From positions 1-50,309 of the forward strand of contig CAUJGS010000059.1 in assembly GCA_963170185.1 (NCBI GenBank): a DNA stretch of 50,309 nt, read 5' to 3'. Shown here piece after piece: positions 28,309 to 37,061 of this stretch. The position numbers were made by a program, and so were the translations under genes. The notes under the pieces were generated by a model. The model had not been told where the DNA came from and made no database searches. It worked only from the letters and a program-made list of their open reading frames with translations. Positions within the stretch are counted from its first letter, which is position 1; the number at the start of each line of letters is the position of its first letter. The stretch is from Bdellovibrionota bacterium. Lineage in GTDB: Bacteria > Bdellovibrionota > Bdellovibrionia > Bdellovibrionales > JAMPXM01.

Positions 28309-29547
28309 ATGAGGCTGGGGTATACTTCCCTTATTTTAATGACTTCCATCTCCCTCTTGGGATGCGAAGCCTTCTCGGTCAGTTCGTCAGCGAGCAATTC
28401 CGCCCTCTCACCCTGCTTGGAAGACACCCCCACAACTGGGCCATGCCTAGTGGAAGACTCTGGCAAAGTCGTAAGCGGCAGTCTCGGGGCGAATATCACC
28501 TCGTGGCAGAACGCCGGGGGCTGAACAACGGTCATGACACCGATTCCCGATGGCTACTACACAAACCACTCTGTCAGTTTCGACGCTCCCACGCTTCTGG
28601 CGACCAATATCTTGTCTGGCGTCAGCATTTTCGGAGTTACGGGAAGCTTCAAGGGCCTCTTTAAATCCTCAATGGCGTCAACGATGTTCAGGGACAAAGC
28701 CGCGCCTCAGATTTTACTCGAACAAGAAACCGTCACCGATGCCGGCACCGCTTATACGAACTCCGCGGCTGGCTACCGAGCAGTCCCGGATATTTTGAAC
28801 GATGATGACGGTCGAAGCGGCCTCTTGCTTGTCGATAGATCGGCGGGTTCAACCACTGGCGCGTGGGCCGCCAGAACCTGAGGAACCGCTGGCGATCTCG
28901 AGACCCGTATCGCGAACTGCGCGACGGAATTTGGTACCGACGCCACTTGGAACGGCGCCACTCGCGGGAACGCCGGTCAGGGCGAATGGAAACTGGTAAG
29001 TCGAACAGGAAACATGGCTGGCAGCAGGGGGCGCGAAGTCTGGCAAGATCAGCGAACAGGGCTTTTATGGTCCTCGAAAGTTGCTGAGAACCTAAATTGG
29101 TGCAAAGCCTCGGGCAGCAATAACATCGTCAACAATCCAGCCGCTCAAGACGATCCAAGCGACTACTGCGACAACGCCGCCTATCAGACAACTGGAACCG
29201 GCCCGGCCGACAAAGCCATCAGCGCCTGTTTCGAGGAATCTTCTTTTTTTACCACGGTGGATGATACTGGCGACATCGACTCTCTAGGCAAAGCCGGGCT
29301 TAATTTGACCTCGACACCGGTCGTCGCTTGGCGACTTCCGACTCGAGACGACTATCTCGTCGCCGATGTAAACGGCCTCCGACACGTCTTGCCTGACGCC
29401 GGAAACGATTTCGGATACTGGGAATGGACCGCCACCATAGAGTCCAACAACCGAACGAAGGCATGGCAGTTCAGCACGTGGGATGGGGCCCTATCAACCT
29501 ATCTCGCCAGAGACGGGGATTCCAACGTTCGCTGTGTCGGACGTTAA
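28309..29547 (+). CDS. DUF1566-type lipoprotein gene interrupted by two in-frame TGA codons
   Basis: One frame runs 28309-29547 (413 codons) with no frameshift and only two stops, both TGA: codon 72 (28522) and codon 191 (28879). The first part is a lipoprotein with lipobox SLLGC (Cys19). The middle contains PIPDGYYTNHSVSF, LLATNILSGVSIFGVTGSF and a GYRAVPDILNDDDGRSG segment. The last part is a DUF1566/Lcl-type C-terminal domain (EVWQDQRTGLLWSS, WRLPTRDDY, WEWTATIE). Homology continues across both stops (NAGG-TGA-TTVM, AART-TGA-GTAGD). In homologues I recall, both places are Cys. Translation with Sec or readthrough is possible. A pseudogene is the conservative view. The start lacks a clear ribosome site. 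Confidence 0.6.
28522..28524 (+). other. First in-frame TGA of the DUF1566-type gene
   Basis: TGA lies in the frame GGG GGC TGA ACA ACG, between segments with family similarity on both sides. One base change from TGC or TGT would restore Cys. A 4-bp CGGT/ACCG stem follows a few bases downstream, but it is too weak to call a bacterial SECIS element. Confidence 0.6.
28879..28881 (+). other. Second in-frame TGA of the DUF1566-type gene
   Basis: TGA lies in the frame AGA ACC TGA GGA ACC. The following GTAGDLETRIANCAT continues the expected protein. Downstream, GCGAT and ATCGC form a 5-bp stem with a 12-base loop at about 28893-28914. The loop does not show the GGU apex typical of E. coli SECIS elements. 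Confidence 0.6.
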
Positions 29548-29578
29548 AAAACCCACACCGAATACCGATGTGGGTTTT
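29548..29578. terminator. Bidirectional intrinsic terminator
   Basis: AAAACCCACA pairs with TGTGGGTTTT around an 11-base loop. The A/T ends give a U-tract on either strand. It serves the DUF1566-type gene on the plus strand and the DUF3108-like gene on the minus strand, whose 3' ends meet here. Confidence 0.85.
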
Positions 29579-29623
29579 CAAAGCAGCCGCTAGGCCACCA
29601 ATGACTGTTTAAATCACAGTCTC

Positions 29624-30247
29624 TTACGGAGCGAACGACTTCGCTGTCAGTTCTTGGTTGATTTTGCCAAGCTGGCTATCTGCGATCGCTTTTACCATTC
29701 CGGTGATTGGAACTTCTTGTGGGTTCACCCAAGCTTCTTGGATCTGTCCATTGTCGCGGTCTTTGATTTTCGCATAGATCGCGTCGAAAGTTCCCGCTGG
29801 AACCGTCACGCGGTCTTCTTTGGTCTCGACAACTTCGATGTTCGAAGTGCTAGGAAGCTGTTGCTCTTGGCCGTTCGCCAAAAGCTTCTTCACTTGGCCC
29901 GTTGCTTTGTCGAAAAGAATTTCGACTTTTTGTTTTCCAAGGAAACCCATGTCCATGTCTTGCTGAACCCAGATCTCTGTTCCGTTGTCTTCACGAACGA
30001 AGGACTTCACTGTTCCGTTGATGAAACCGCCAGCCATTTTGTAGTCAGCCTTGTCGCCAACTTTCCACTTGAGCATCGTCGCCGAAACTTGCGACTGAAT
30101 AACCGCCGCCTGCATAACGGGCTGCGAGAGTACGACTGCAAGCTCAGTGGCTTTTTCCGCCATCTGGCACTCAGCCGATGCCGTTGCAGGAGCTACAGAT
30201 ACCGCCAAAACAAGAGCCGACATCGCGGCCATAAGAGACTTAAGCAT
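29624..30247 (-). CDS. Secreted DUF3108-like protein
   Basis: 207 residues with a clear Sec signal peptide (cleavage after ATASA, about residue 24). The mature protein consists of beta-strand-like segments (WKVGDKADYKMAGGF, GTVKSFVREDNGTEIWVQQD, KVEILFDKATGQVKKL, RVTVPAGTFDAIYAKIKD). These resemble DUF3108-type periplasmic lipocalin-like proteins. No enzyme motif is visible. The ATG follows GGAGGATCC. Three inverted repeats lie between its start and the 3' end of ftsK upstream. Confidence 0.65.
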   Translation of the reverse strand: MLKSLMAAMSALVLAVSVAPATASAECQMAEKATELAVVLSQPVMQAAVIQSQVSATMLKWKVGDKADYKMAGGFINGTVKSFVREDNGTEIWVQQDMDMGFLGKQKVEILFDKATGQVKKLLANGQEQQLPSTSNIEVVETKEDRVTVPAGTFDAIYAKIKDRDNGQIQEAWVNPQEVPITGMVKAIADSQLGKINQELTAKSFAP

Positions 30248-30277
30248 AGGATCCTCCTTGAATCGCTTTAAGGCTTA

Positions 30278-30367
30278 ATCGAACTATGCGTTCGATCATC
30301 CCACCGACGTCGGTCGAGTCAATCGTCGAACCAATCCGAGGAGTCTGTAGGTCCTGCGTTAGGACCT
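30278..30367. repeat. Cluster of three inverted repeats between ftsK and the DUF3108-like gene
   Basis: ATCGAAC-TATGC-GTTCGAT (30278-30296), the palindrome ACCGACGTCGGT (30303-30314) and AGGTCCT-GCGTT-AGGACCT (30349-30367) occur in 90 bases. On the minus strand they follow the ftsK stop and precede the DUF3108-like gene. They could act as terminator, attenuator or operator. No strong U-tract is present. Confidence 0.4.
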
Positions 30368-30388
30368 TTAGCTAGGAGCCGGACACCC

Positions 30389-32881
30389 TTAGGGCTCGGG
30401 CATTGGCTGAATAAGAACCTGTCGTGGCTTCGATCCGTTGGCGGGCCCAACAACCCCTTGGCTTTCGAATTGATCGATCAACCGGCTCGCACGCGGATAC
30501 CCAAGACCGAACTTTCTCTGAATCAAGGACGCGCTGACCGTTTTCTGCCCGGCAACCCAAGCAAGAATCTGATCGTACATCTCGTCGCTGCTGCCTTCGT
30601 CACCGAAGTCACCGCCGCCCATTCCGGCGCCACCGCCGTTAAAGGCACCGCCCTCACCGTCGCCGCCGCCTTCAAGCGCTCGCATCGCAAGCTCATCAAA
30701 TTGCGGCTCGGCCTGATCCGACCACGTTTTAACAACCTTCTCGATCTCTTCATTCGTCAACCAAGGAGCGTGATGACGCTGCGGTTTCGAAACGCCTGGC
30801 GAGAGGAACAACATATCCCCTCGGCCAAGAAGGCGCTCGGCGCCTTTTTCGTCCAAGATGATTTTCGAATCCAAGAAGCCGGGAACTTTGAAACTCACAC
30901 GGCCTGGAATATTGGTTTTAATTCGACCCGTGACGATTTCTTTTCTCGGCGTCTGCATAGCAAGAATCAGATGGATGCCGGCGGCGCGCGCCATCTGAGT
31001 CAAACGAACAACGCCCTCTTCCACATGTTGTTTATCGACCATCATCAAGTCGCCGAATTCTTCGATGACATAGACAATGAACGGCTGTGGCGTGAAGTAA
31101 TACATTTCGTTCTTGCGATTTTGCACCTCAAGATCGGCGTTTATCTGCGTGTGCTCTTCGATCTGCTCTTTTGTTAGCTTTGCAACCGCCTCGTTGTACT
31201 CTTCGAGCTTACGAACCTTGAAACGGTTGAACGATCGGTTTCGTTTCTCCATCTCTTTTACGCCCCAACGAAGCGCAATGACTGCCTTACGCGGTTCGCA
31301 GATAGGTGGCATCAGCAAGTGGGGAATATTGTTAAAGAGCGTCAGGTCGACTTGTTTCGGATCGATCAAAACTATGCGCAACGTTTTCGGCGAATGTCGA
31401 AAAACAAAGCCGGTGATGCTGGATACGACGAAGACTGACTTACCCGAACCGGTTTGACCGGCAACCATCATGTGCGGCATCGAACGCAAGTCCACCACAC
31501 GAGGCGTACCATCGACTTCGCGCCCCAGGCAGATTGGAAGAACCGTTTCCTCTTTCCAGAATTTCGAATCCGCCAAAATGTCTTTTAGATACACAGTTTC
31601 GCGATTCGCGTTGGAGGTCTCGATACCAACGACGTCTCGTCCCGGAATCGGGGCGATGATACGCAAGGATTCCGCGCTTAGCGCCAGCGCCAAGTCATCC
31701 GCGCGATTCGTGATCGATGTCAGTTGCACATCCGCATTTGGACGAAACTCAAAAAGCGTGACCGCCGGACCCGACTTCGCCGCGACGACGTCACCGCCCA
31801 CATCGAATTTCCCAAGCTTGTCGACAATGATCTGCGCCTTTTCTTCGATCTCGCGCTTATCCACTCGCACACGCGTTGCGGGAGGATCTTCAAGAACCGA
31901 AAGATCCGGCAACTTCCAGTTTTCGATAACCCGATTCACCTTGGTCTGAAGTTTCACCGCGCGACGCTTAAGCGACGTCACGACCGGCTTAACCGGAGCC
32001 GCGGTCGCGGCCTCGGTATCATACGACTCTTCGTCCGCCTCTTCATCCGCGTCGTCTTCCGACTCGTCCTCAAAATCCGTGTCCTGCTTGAGCTGCGTTT
32101 TGAAAGAGGTGACCTTTGCGAACAACGACTTTTCGGTCGATTTCTCGGCCGATTTTTCCGCCGCTCTGGCGGCCTGCTTCTCGGCCTGTTTCTCGGCGGC
32201 CTGCTCTTTTTCTTTTGCCGCCCGCGCCTTCGCCGATGCGACACTCGTCTCGAATTGTTTTTCGAACGATTTCTCGAGCGCCTTCCAGCCCGCGATCACC
32301 GCTGCCTGAACTCGACGGAATACGCCGGAAACTGTCTCAACCCAATCCTCCACCGACCTTTCCGAGTAAAAGACGGCCAAAATCAACGCGAGTGTCCAAA
32401 GCAGCACCGCCACACCGGCCGAATTCAGCACCGCCACAAGGCCCTTCACAAGGACCGCCCCAAAAAGCCCACCCACCGGAATCTGACCACCAAACACCTT
32501 CTCCATCGGAAGGTGTAGGCTCAGCAGCGACGACGTCGTCAGAAGCAACGACAGGCCCCAGGCCAGACGCGCCAGAAAGGCGCCCTGATGCTCCGAAAAA
32601 GTACGCCACGCCAACCGTGCACAGCCGTATACAAACAGCCACGCGCCCAAGCCAAACCCCTGAAACAAGATGTCCGCCAGAAAACTTCCGACAAAACCGC
32701 AAGCATTGCGAGCCACCAGACCATTGCCTGTCGAATTGAAAGAAGGATCGGAAGGGTGAAAAGTCGCCAAAGCAAGCGCCAAGAAAACCCCGGCCGCTAT
32801 CCACATAATGCCGATAACATCACGGCGCAAACGACCAACAAACTTTTGAGACGACTTCGACGAACGCAAACTAACACCCAT
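30389..32881 (-). CDS. ftsK: DNA translocase FtsK/SpoIIIE
   Basis: An 830-residue septal DNA pump that clears chromosome ends at division. Four membrane helices lie within residues 23-170. A charged linker follows, with an Ala/Lys/Glu-rich repeat (about 215-250) and an acidic Glu/Asp stretch (268-290). The motor has Walker A GQTGSGKS (475-482) and Walker B VYVIEEFGDLMM, where most FtsK proteins have DE. The C-terminal gamma winged helix (DEMYDQILAWV, LIQRKFGLGYPRASRLID) would read KOPS-like sites. A Gly/Asp-rich hinge separates motor and gamma domains. It is divergent from queE. Confidence 0.93.
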   Translation of the reverse strand: MGVSLRSSKSSQKFVGRLRRDVIGIMWIAAGVFLALALATFHPSDPSFNSTGNGLVARNACGFVGSFLADILFQGFGLGAWLFVYGCARLAWRTFSEHQGAFLARLAWGLSLLLTTSSLLSLHLPMEKVFGGQIPVGGLFGAVLVKGLVAVLNSAGVAVLLWTLALILAVFYSERSVEDWVETVSGVFRRVQAAVIAGWKALEKSFEKQFETSVASAKARAAKEKEQAAEKQAEKQAARAAEKSAEKSTEKSLFAKVTSFKTQLKQDTDFEDESEDDADEEADEESYDTEAATAAPVKPVVTSLKRRAVKLQTKVNRVIENWKLPDLSVLEDPPATRVRVDKREIEEKAQIIVDKLGKFDVGGDVVAAKSGPAVTLFEFRPNADVQLTSITNRADDLALALSAESLRIIAPIPGRDVVGIETSNANRETVYLKDILADSKFWKEETVLPICLGREVDGTPRVVDLRSMPHMMVAGQTGSGKSVFVVSSITGFVFRHSPKTLRIVLIDPKQVDLTLFNNIPHLLMPPICEPRKAVIALRWGVKEMEKRNRSFNRFKVRKLEEYNEAVAKLTKEQIEEHTQINADLEVQNRKNEMYYFTPQPFIVYVIEEFGDLMMVDKQHVEEGVVRLTQMARAAGIHLILAMQTPRKEIVTGRIKTNIPGRVSFKVPGFLDSKIILDEKGAERLLGRGDMLFLSPGVSKPQRHHAPWLTNEEIEKVVKTWSDQAEPQFDELAMRALEGGGDGEGGAFNGGGAGMGGGDFGDEGSSDEMYDQILAWVAGQKTVSASLIQRKFGLGYPRASRLIDQFESQGVVGPANGSKPRQVLIQPMPEP

Positions 32882-32970
32882 GCCCTCCAGTTTATGCGGA
32901 TTCTGCTATTCCTTCCTAGCCTCGTGGCGCTCGACTTGACTTTAGTAGCGGCTCTCCGTAGCAGCCCTGT

Positions 32971-33627
32971 ATGGCAGAACTCAAAATCAACGAAGTTTTC
33001 TACAGCATCCAGGGCGAGACCTCCTGGGTCGGCTACCCCACTGTGTTCATTCGAACATCGGGATGCAACCTCCGCTGTCGTTATTGCGATACGACCTACG
33101 CCTTTTATCAGGGCGAGGTACGCTCGGTGGACTCCCTGATCACGGAAGTCCAGTCCCACCCCGGAAAACACGTCTGCCTCACCGGAGGAGAGCCTCTGCT
33201 CCAGGCGGCCAGCCATGAGCTCATGAAGCGCCTGTGCGATCTCGGCTACAACGTCTCTCTCGAAACCAGCGGATCGCTTGATTGCACCAAAGTAGACCCC
33301 CGGGTGAAGAAGATCATCGACATAAAGACACCCGATTCCGGAGCCGCGGATTCTTTTCACCTGTCAAACTTGCCAAGCAACCCCGAATTTTCGGTTGTCA
33401 ACACCGAATTCAAATTCGTCATTTGTTCCGAGAACGATTTTTTTTGGGCCCAAAATTTCGCGGAAAAAAACCAACTCTTCGAACAGACTGAGGTTTTGTT
33501 CAGTCCTGCCCACCGCCGGATCGACGCGAAATGGCTTGCGACCAAAATTCTTGCATCAAAATGCCCTGCGCGCTTGCAAACTCAACTGCACAAGTTTATC
33601 TGGTCTGCCCACACTCGCGGAGTTTGA
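32971..33627 (+). CDS. queE: 7-carboxy-7-deazaguanine synthase
   Basis: A radical SAM enzyme that makes carboxydeazaguanine from carboxytetrahydropterin in queuosine (preQ0) synthesis. It has 218 residues with the iron-sulfur motif CNLRCRYC (Cys32, Cys36, Cys39). The substrate region NEVFYSIQGETSWVGYP and the SAM-contact CLTGGEPLLQ are both typical of QueE. The other queuosine genes are not in the window. The ribosome site before the ATG is weak. It is head-to-head with ftsK. Confidence 0.92.
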   Translation: MAELKINEVFYSIQGETSWVGYPTVFIRTSGCNLRCRYCDTTYAFYQGEVRSVDSLITEVQSHPGKHVCLTGGEPLLQAASHELMKRLCDLGYNVSLETSGSLDCTKVDPRVKKIIDIKTPDSGAADSFHLSNLPSNPEFSVVNTEFKFVICSENDFFWAQNFAEKNQLFEQTEVLFSPAHRRIDAKWLATKILASKCPARLQTQLHKFIWSAHTRGV

Positions 33628-33790
33628 GACTTCGAGCCGATTGAGAGGCCGACCCAGTAACCATGGTCCGGTCGCTCGCTTAAATCGCTTCGATGTTACG
33701 AGCCTCACGTGTGTGGCGGTGAGGAATGGAATCCGAGCCGAAACAAACCGATTTGAAATTTAAAAACTAACATCAACCACAAACTGAAGA

Positions 33791-34267
33791 ATGGACCCAT
33801 CAATGGCAGTTGAGACTCCGACCACTGGAATGAACGGCGTAAATCGTGAACCGAATCGTGAACTAGGCCGTGATCTTACACGTGAAGTACCCTACAAGGG
33901 GTTGGTCACTTCAGCTCAGGGTATGACAAACGAGCGCAACATGGCTCCTGGTTTGACGACTCCAAACCTCAACTCTTCGGACAACCTCTTCGTTGCAAAC
34001 CTCCAGGCCGTCAGCCTCGAGAAGCTCGTTAAGAGCAAACTCGAAGTTCTTTTCCAACAACAGCGCGATGCAAACATCGAACTCTCTGGCCTCTATGACA
34101 TCGTTCTCGAACAAGTCGAAAAGCCACTTATCGAGCTCGCTCTTCAGTCGCGCAACGGCAACCAGGTTAAGACCGCTCAACTGCTCGGTATCAACCGCAA
34201 CACGCTGAAGAAGAAAATCGACAGCTACAAAATCCGTATCAAGCGCACATCGGCGCGCGATATCTAG
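33791..34267 (+). CDS. Fis-like DNA-binding protein
   Basis: 158 residues. The C-terminal 80 residues carry the Fis helix pattern: LYDIVLEQVEKPLIELALQ, then GNQVKTAQLLGINRNTLKKK as the helix-turn-helix. E. coli Fis is 98 residues, so this one has about 70 extra residues that look disordered and Asn/Glu/Arg-rich. It could be a nucleoid protein, or the detached output domain of an NtrC-type activator. It lies alone between queE and dnaB, with a long hairpin downstream. Confidence 0.8.
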   Translation: MDPSMAVETPTTGMNGVNREPNRELGRDLTREVPYKGLVTSAQGMTNERNMAPGLTTPNLNSSDNLFVANLQAVSLEKLVKSKLEVLFQQQRDANIELSGLYDIVLEQVEKPLIELALQSRNGNQVKTAQLLGINRNTLKKKIDSYKIRIKRTSARDI

Positions 34268-34303
34268 ACAGAGTCTTTAAAAGACGATGTCGAGTGGAAA
34301 CAC

Positions 34304-34336
34304 CAAGCCTCTTGATACTTCCTATCGAGAGGCTTG
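34304..34336. terminator. Long hairpin downstream of the Fis-like gene
   Basis: CAAGCCTCTTGATA and TATCGAGAGGCTTG form a 14-bp stem (one G-U pair) around CTTCC. It is the only strong structure in the 263-base gap before dnaB. The following AATTCTCC is a poor U-tract, so it may act as a factor-dependent terminator or 3'-end stabiliser. Confidence 0.5.
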
Positions 34337-34530
34337 AATTCTCCACCCAGATCTCCACAGGGTAATCAACACCCCTTCGCGAGATCCTCCTTCCGAGCCA
34401 CACACAGGCAGCATCAGCGGGTCAGCTTGACGTTCTCCTAGACCGCCCCCGCATCTTTCTCTAAATCTCTACGCACCAAATCTGGACAGATCCGGCCCAG
34501 CCGTGATGTTTCTGGAGTGGGAGGGGAGCC

Positions 34531-35973
34531 ATGGCACAATACGACAGGCCGTACGAGAAACAGCCGAAAGATCGCGTTCAGCCCGTGAACAACGAGGCCG
34601 AGCAAGCCGTACTGGGCGGTCTCCTCCTCAACCCGAATTCTTGGGACGACGTTTCGTTTCTGATCACGGAAGAAGACTTCTACAAGCCTTCACACAAAAA
34701 GATCTTTGGTGTGCTTCGCGATCTCGCGATGAAAAGCGAACCTATTGATCCGATCACAGTTTCCAACGCGCTAGCGGTGCGCCACGAGCTTGAAGCCATC
34801 GGTGGTCAAGCCTACCTGGCCGAGATGATGAACACGTTCCCTGTCGCCGGGAACATCGAACACTACGCTAAAATCGTTTCGGAGAAGTCGACGGTTCGCA
34901 AGGTCATCGCCTGCGGCACCGAGATGGTCGAAAAGGCCTACACCAATGATTTCGAATCAGTCGAAGGCCTCGTCGACGAATTCGAAGGTCGCATCTTTAA
35001 ACTCAACGACGAAAAACAAGTCGACGGCCCCGTCGCCGCGGCCGACCTTGTTCGTTCGGGCATGAACAAGCTCACCGAGCTTTCTGAGCGAGACAACGAC
35101 GTCACGGGTGTCGCAAGCGGTTTTAAGGCGCTCGACAAAATGACGGCCGGATTCCAAAAGGGCGAGATGACGATTATCGCGGCTCGCCCTTCCATGGGAA
35201 AAACAGCGTTCTCTTTGAACATCGCAACTCATGTCGTCTTGCGTGAAAAGAAGTCGCTCTTATATTTCTCAATCGAGATGAACCGCGACCAGATGATGAT
35301 GCGCGTTCTCGGCAGCGAAGCACGCGTGGGCTTAAGCGATCTTCGTACCGGTAAACTCAGCGATGCTGGCTGGCAGCGAATCATCGACAAGGCTACCAAG
35401 ATCGGCGAAACCAATCTCTTTATCGACGACGCTAGCTTCGTTACCCCCATGACGATCCGCTCAAAGGCTCGCAAAATCAAAGCGCGCTACGGGCTTGATA
35501 TGATCATGATCGACTACTTGCAGCTGATGAAGCTTGGCCAAAAGGCCGACAGCCGGGAACGCGAAGTCTCGGAAATCTCGCAGAGCTTAAAGGCGATCGC
35601 CAAGGACCTTCAGGTCCCCGTCATCGCTCTGGCTCAGGTTAACCGTGGCTCCGAAGGGCGCAGCGATCGCAGACCGCAGGTCTCCGATCTTCGCGAATCG
35701 GGATCTATCGAACAAGATGCCGATTTGATCATGTCGCTTTATCGTGAAGACTACTACGACCGTGAAAACCCGGACGTAAAAGGCATTTCCGAAGTCATCA
35801 TCGGAAAACAGCGTAACGGGCCGGTTGGAACCGTGCGACTTCGTTGGGAATCGAATATCGGTAAATTTGCCGATCTCGAAGAAGGCGGTGCCGAGCACCC
35901 ATTGCCGCCGCCACCACAACAAAATCCGCCGTATCGTCGTGGACCGGGTCCAGGTCAAAGCCCCTCGGCCTAA
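34531..35973 (+). CDS. dnaB: Replicative DNA helicase
   Basis: The hexameric fork helicase, 480 residues. The N-terminal domain starts NNEAEQAVLGGLLLNP. The RecA-type motor has Walker A ARPSMGKT (218-225), MIDYLQLM as Walker B, and DLRESGSIEQDADLI. The tail is Pro/Gly-rich and probably disordered. The ATG at 34531 has GGGAGGGGAG upstream. In many bacteria dnaB follows rplI. Here the ribosomal genes lie 6 kb away on the other strand. Confidence 0.95.
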   Translation: MAQYDRPYEKQPKDRVQPVNNEAEQAVLGGLLLNPNSWDDVSFLITEEDFYKPSHKKIFGVLRDLAMKSEPIDPITVSNALAVRHELEAIGGQAYLAEMMNTFPVAGNIEHYAKIVSEKSTVRKVIACGTEMVEKAYTNDFESVEGLVDEFEGRIFKLNDEKQVDGPVAAADLVRSGMNKLTELSERDNDVTGVASGFKALDKMTAGFQKGEMTIIAARPSMGKTAFSLNIATHVVLREKKSLLYFSIEMNRDQMMMRVLGSEARVGLSDLRTGKLSDAGWQRIIDKATKIGETNLFIDDASFVTPMTIRSKARKIKARYGLDMIMIDYLQLMKLGQKADSREREVSEISQSLKAIAKDLQVPVIALAQVNRGSEGRSDRRPQVSDLRESGSIEQDADLIMSLYREDYYDRENPDVKGISEVIIGKQRNGPVGTVRLRWESNIGKFADLEEGGAEHPLPPPPQQNPPYRRGPGPGQSPSA

Positions 35974-36017
35974 TCGAGACATGACAGCGTGATGAGGAAT
36001 TCTATATCCTTTGCGGG

Positions 36018-37061
36018 ATGTTTGAATTCCTCTCTCGCTTTCAAGCGCCAACACCTCGTAAATCTGCACGCACGAGTCTTGCGATTCGCTTAGAAGCCAT
36101 TGGCGGACAGGGCGCAAATTCCGCCGGAAAAATCCTGGCGGAGGCCGCTGTTCTCGGGATGGGGTATAGCGGAAACCACTTCTCCAGCTTCGGCTCCGAA
36201 AAGCGCGGCACTCCCGTTCGATCCTTTGTTCGGCTTTCAACAGAAGGCCACGAGATCCGCAACGCTTCTGGAATTCGACATCCGCACCTCCTCGTGATTT
36301 TCCACGAGTCGCTCATCAGCACGCACCCGGAAATTCTTGAAGGCCTGTCCGAAGATTCCGACGTCGTCGTGAACTCCACCAAGCCAGCTCGACAGCTTTC
36401 GTTTCCGACCGGAACGAAAATGAGAAGCTTGACCGTCATCGACGCCAGGGCTCTTTCCGACAGACATGGACTCCGCTCAAGCAGCCTGAATACGGCCATG
36501 CTTGGCGCCTGCGTCCCTTTACTGCCGGAGATTCCTCAAGCCGTTTTGGAATCTCACTTTCTGAATTTCTTCGCTCGGCTTCCCGAGGCACTTAAACACG
36601 CCAATCAAACCGTTTTCCGAAAAGCCGCGAAGCTTGCAAAACCCCGCCTTGTTCGTCCGCAACAGCTTTCCGCAAAAAAAACGGAACCCCTTTCGGCGAT
36701 CCAGCCAAGACTTGGATACGCCGACGCCCCCATAGGCGGCGTCATCATCAATCCCGGGAATTCTGTCTTAAAAGACAATAGCGCCAGCCGCAAAGGCACT
36801 GTCCCCAAGCTTGATCGCGAACTCTGCTTTCACTGCGGCTACTGCGATATGGTGTGCCCGGATTTTTGCTTTTCATGGGAACGGTCGTCAGACGGGGCCG
36901 CAAAACTTAAAGGCATCGATTATCAGTACTGCAAAGGTTGTCAGAAGTGTGTCACAGCCTGTCCGGTCAGTGCACTAAAGCCCGTACCAGAAAACGAGAT
37001 TTCGGAAGCCGACAGGAACCTGCACCTCTTCCCAGAGATTCGAGAGAAGAAAAATGAATAG
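36018..37061 (+). CDS. 2-oxoacid:ferredoxin oxidoreductase, fused gamma and delta subunits
   Basis: 347 residues. The first 200 are a gamma-type domain (LEAIGGQGANSAGKILAEAA, SEKRGTPVRSFVR). After a basic linker comes a ferredoxin-like domain with two [4Fe-4S] clusters: CFHCGYCDMVCPDFCF and CKGCQKCVTACPVSAL. The protein would pass electrons from the TPP subunit to ferredoxin. It overlaps the alpha-beta gene by 8 bases, so the enzyme is built from two polypeptides only. Oxoglutarate, pyruvate and indolepyruvate remain possible substrates. Confidence 0.85.
   Translation: MFEFLSRFQAPTPRKSARTSLAIRLEAIGGQGANSAGKILAEAAVLGMGYSGNHFSSFGSEKRGTPVRSFVRLSTEGHEIRNASGIRHPHLLVIFHESLISTHPEILEGLSEDSDVVVNSTKPARQLSFPTGTKMRSLTVIDARALSDRHGLRSSSLNTAMLGACVPLLPEIPQAVLESHFLNFFARLPEALKHANQTVFRKAAKLAKPRLVRPQQLSAKKTEPLSAIQPRLGYADAPIGGVIINPGNSVLKDNSASRKGTVPKLDRELCFHCGYCDMVCPDFCFSWERSSDGAAKLKGIDYQYCKGCQKCVTACPVSALKPVPENEISEADRNLHLFPEIREKKNE

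Noticed and set aside
28882-28930. Possible SECIS hairpin after the second TGA
   Set aside because: The 5-bp stem with a 12-base loop lacks the GGU apex and the expected stem length, so I do not call it.
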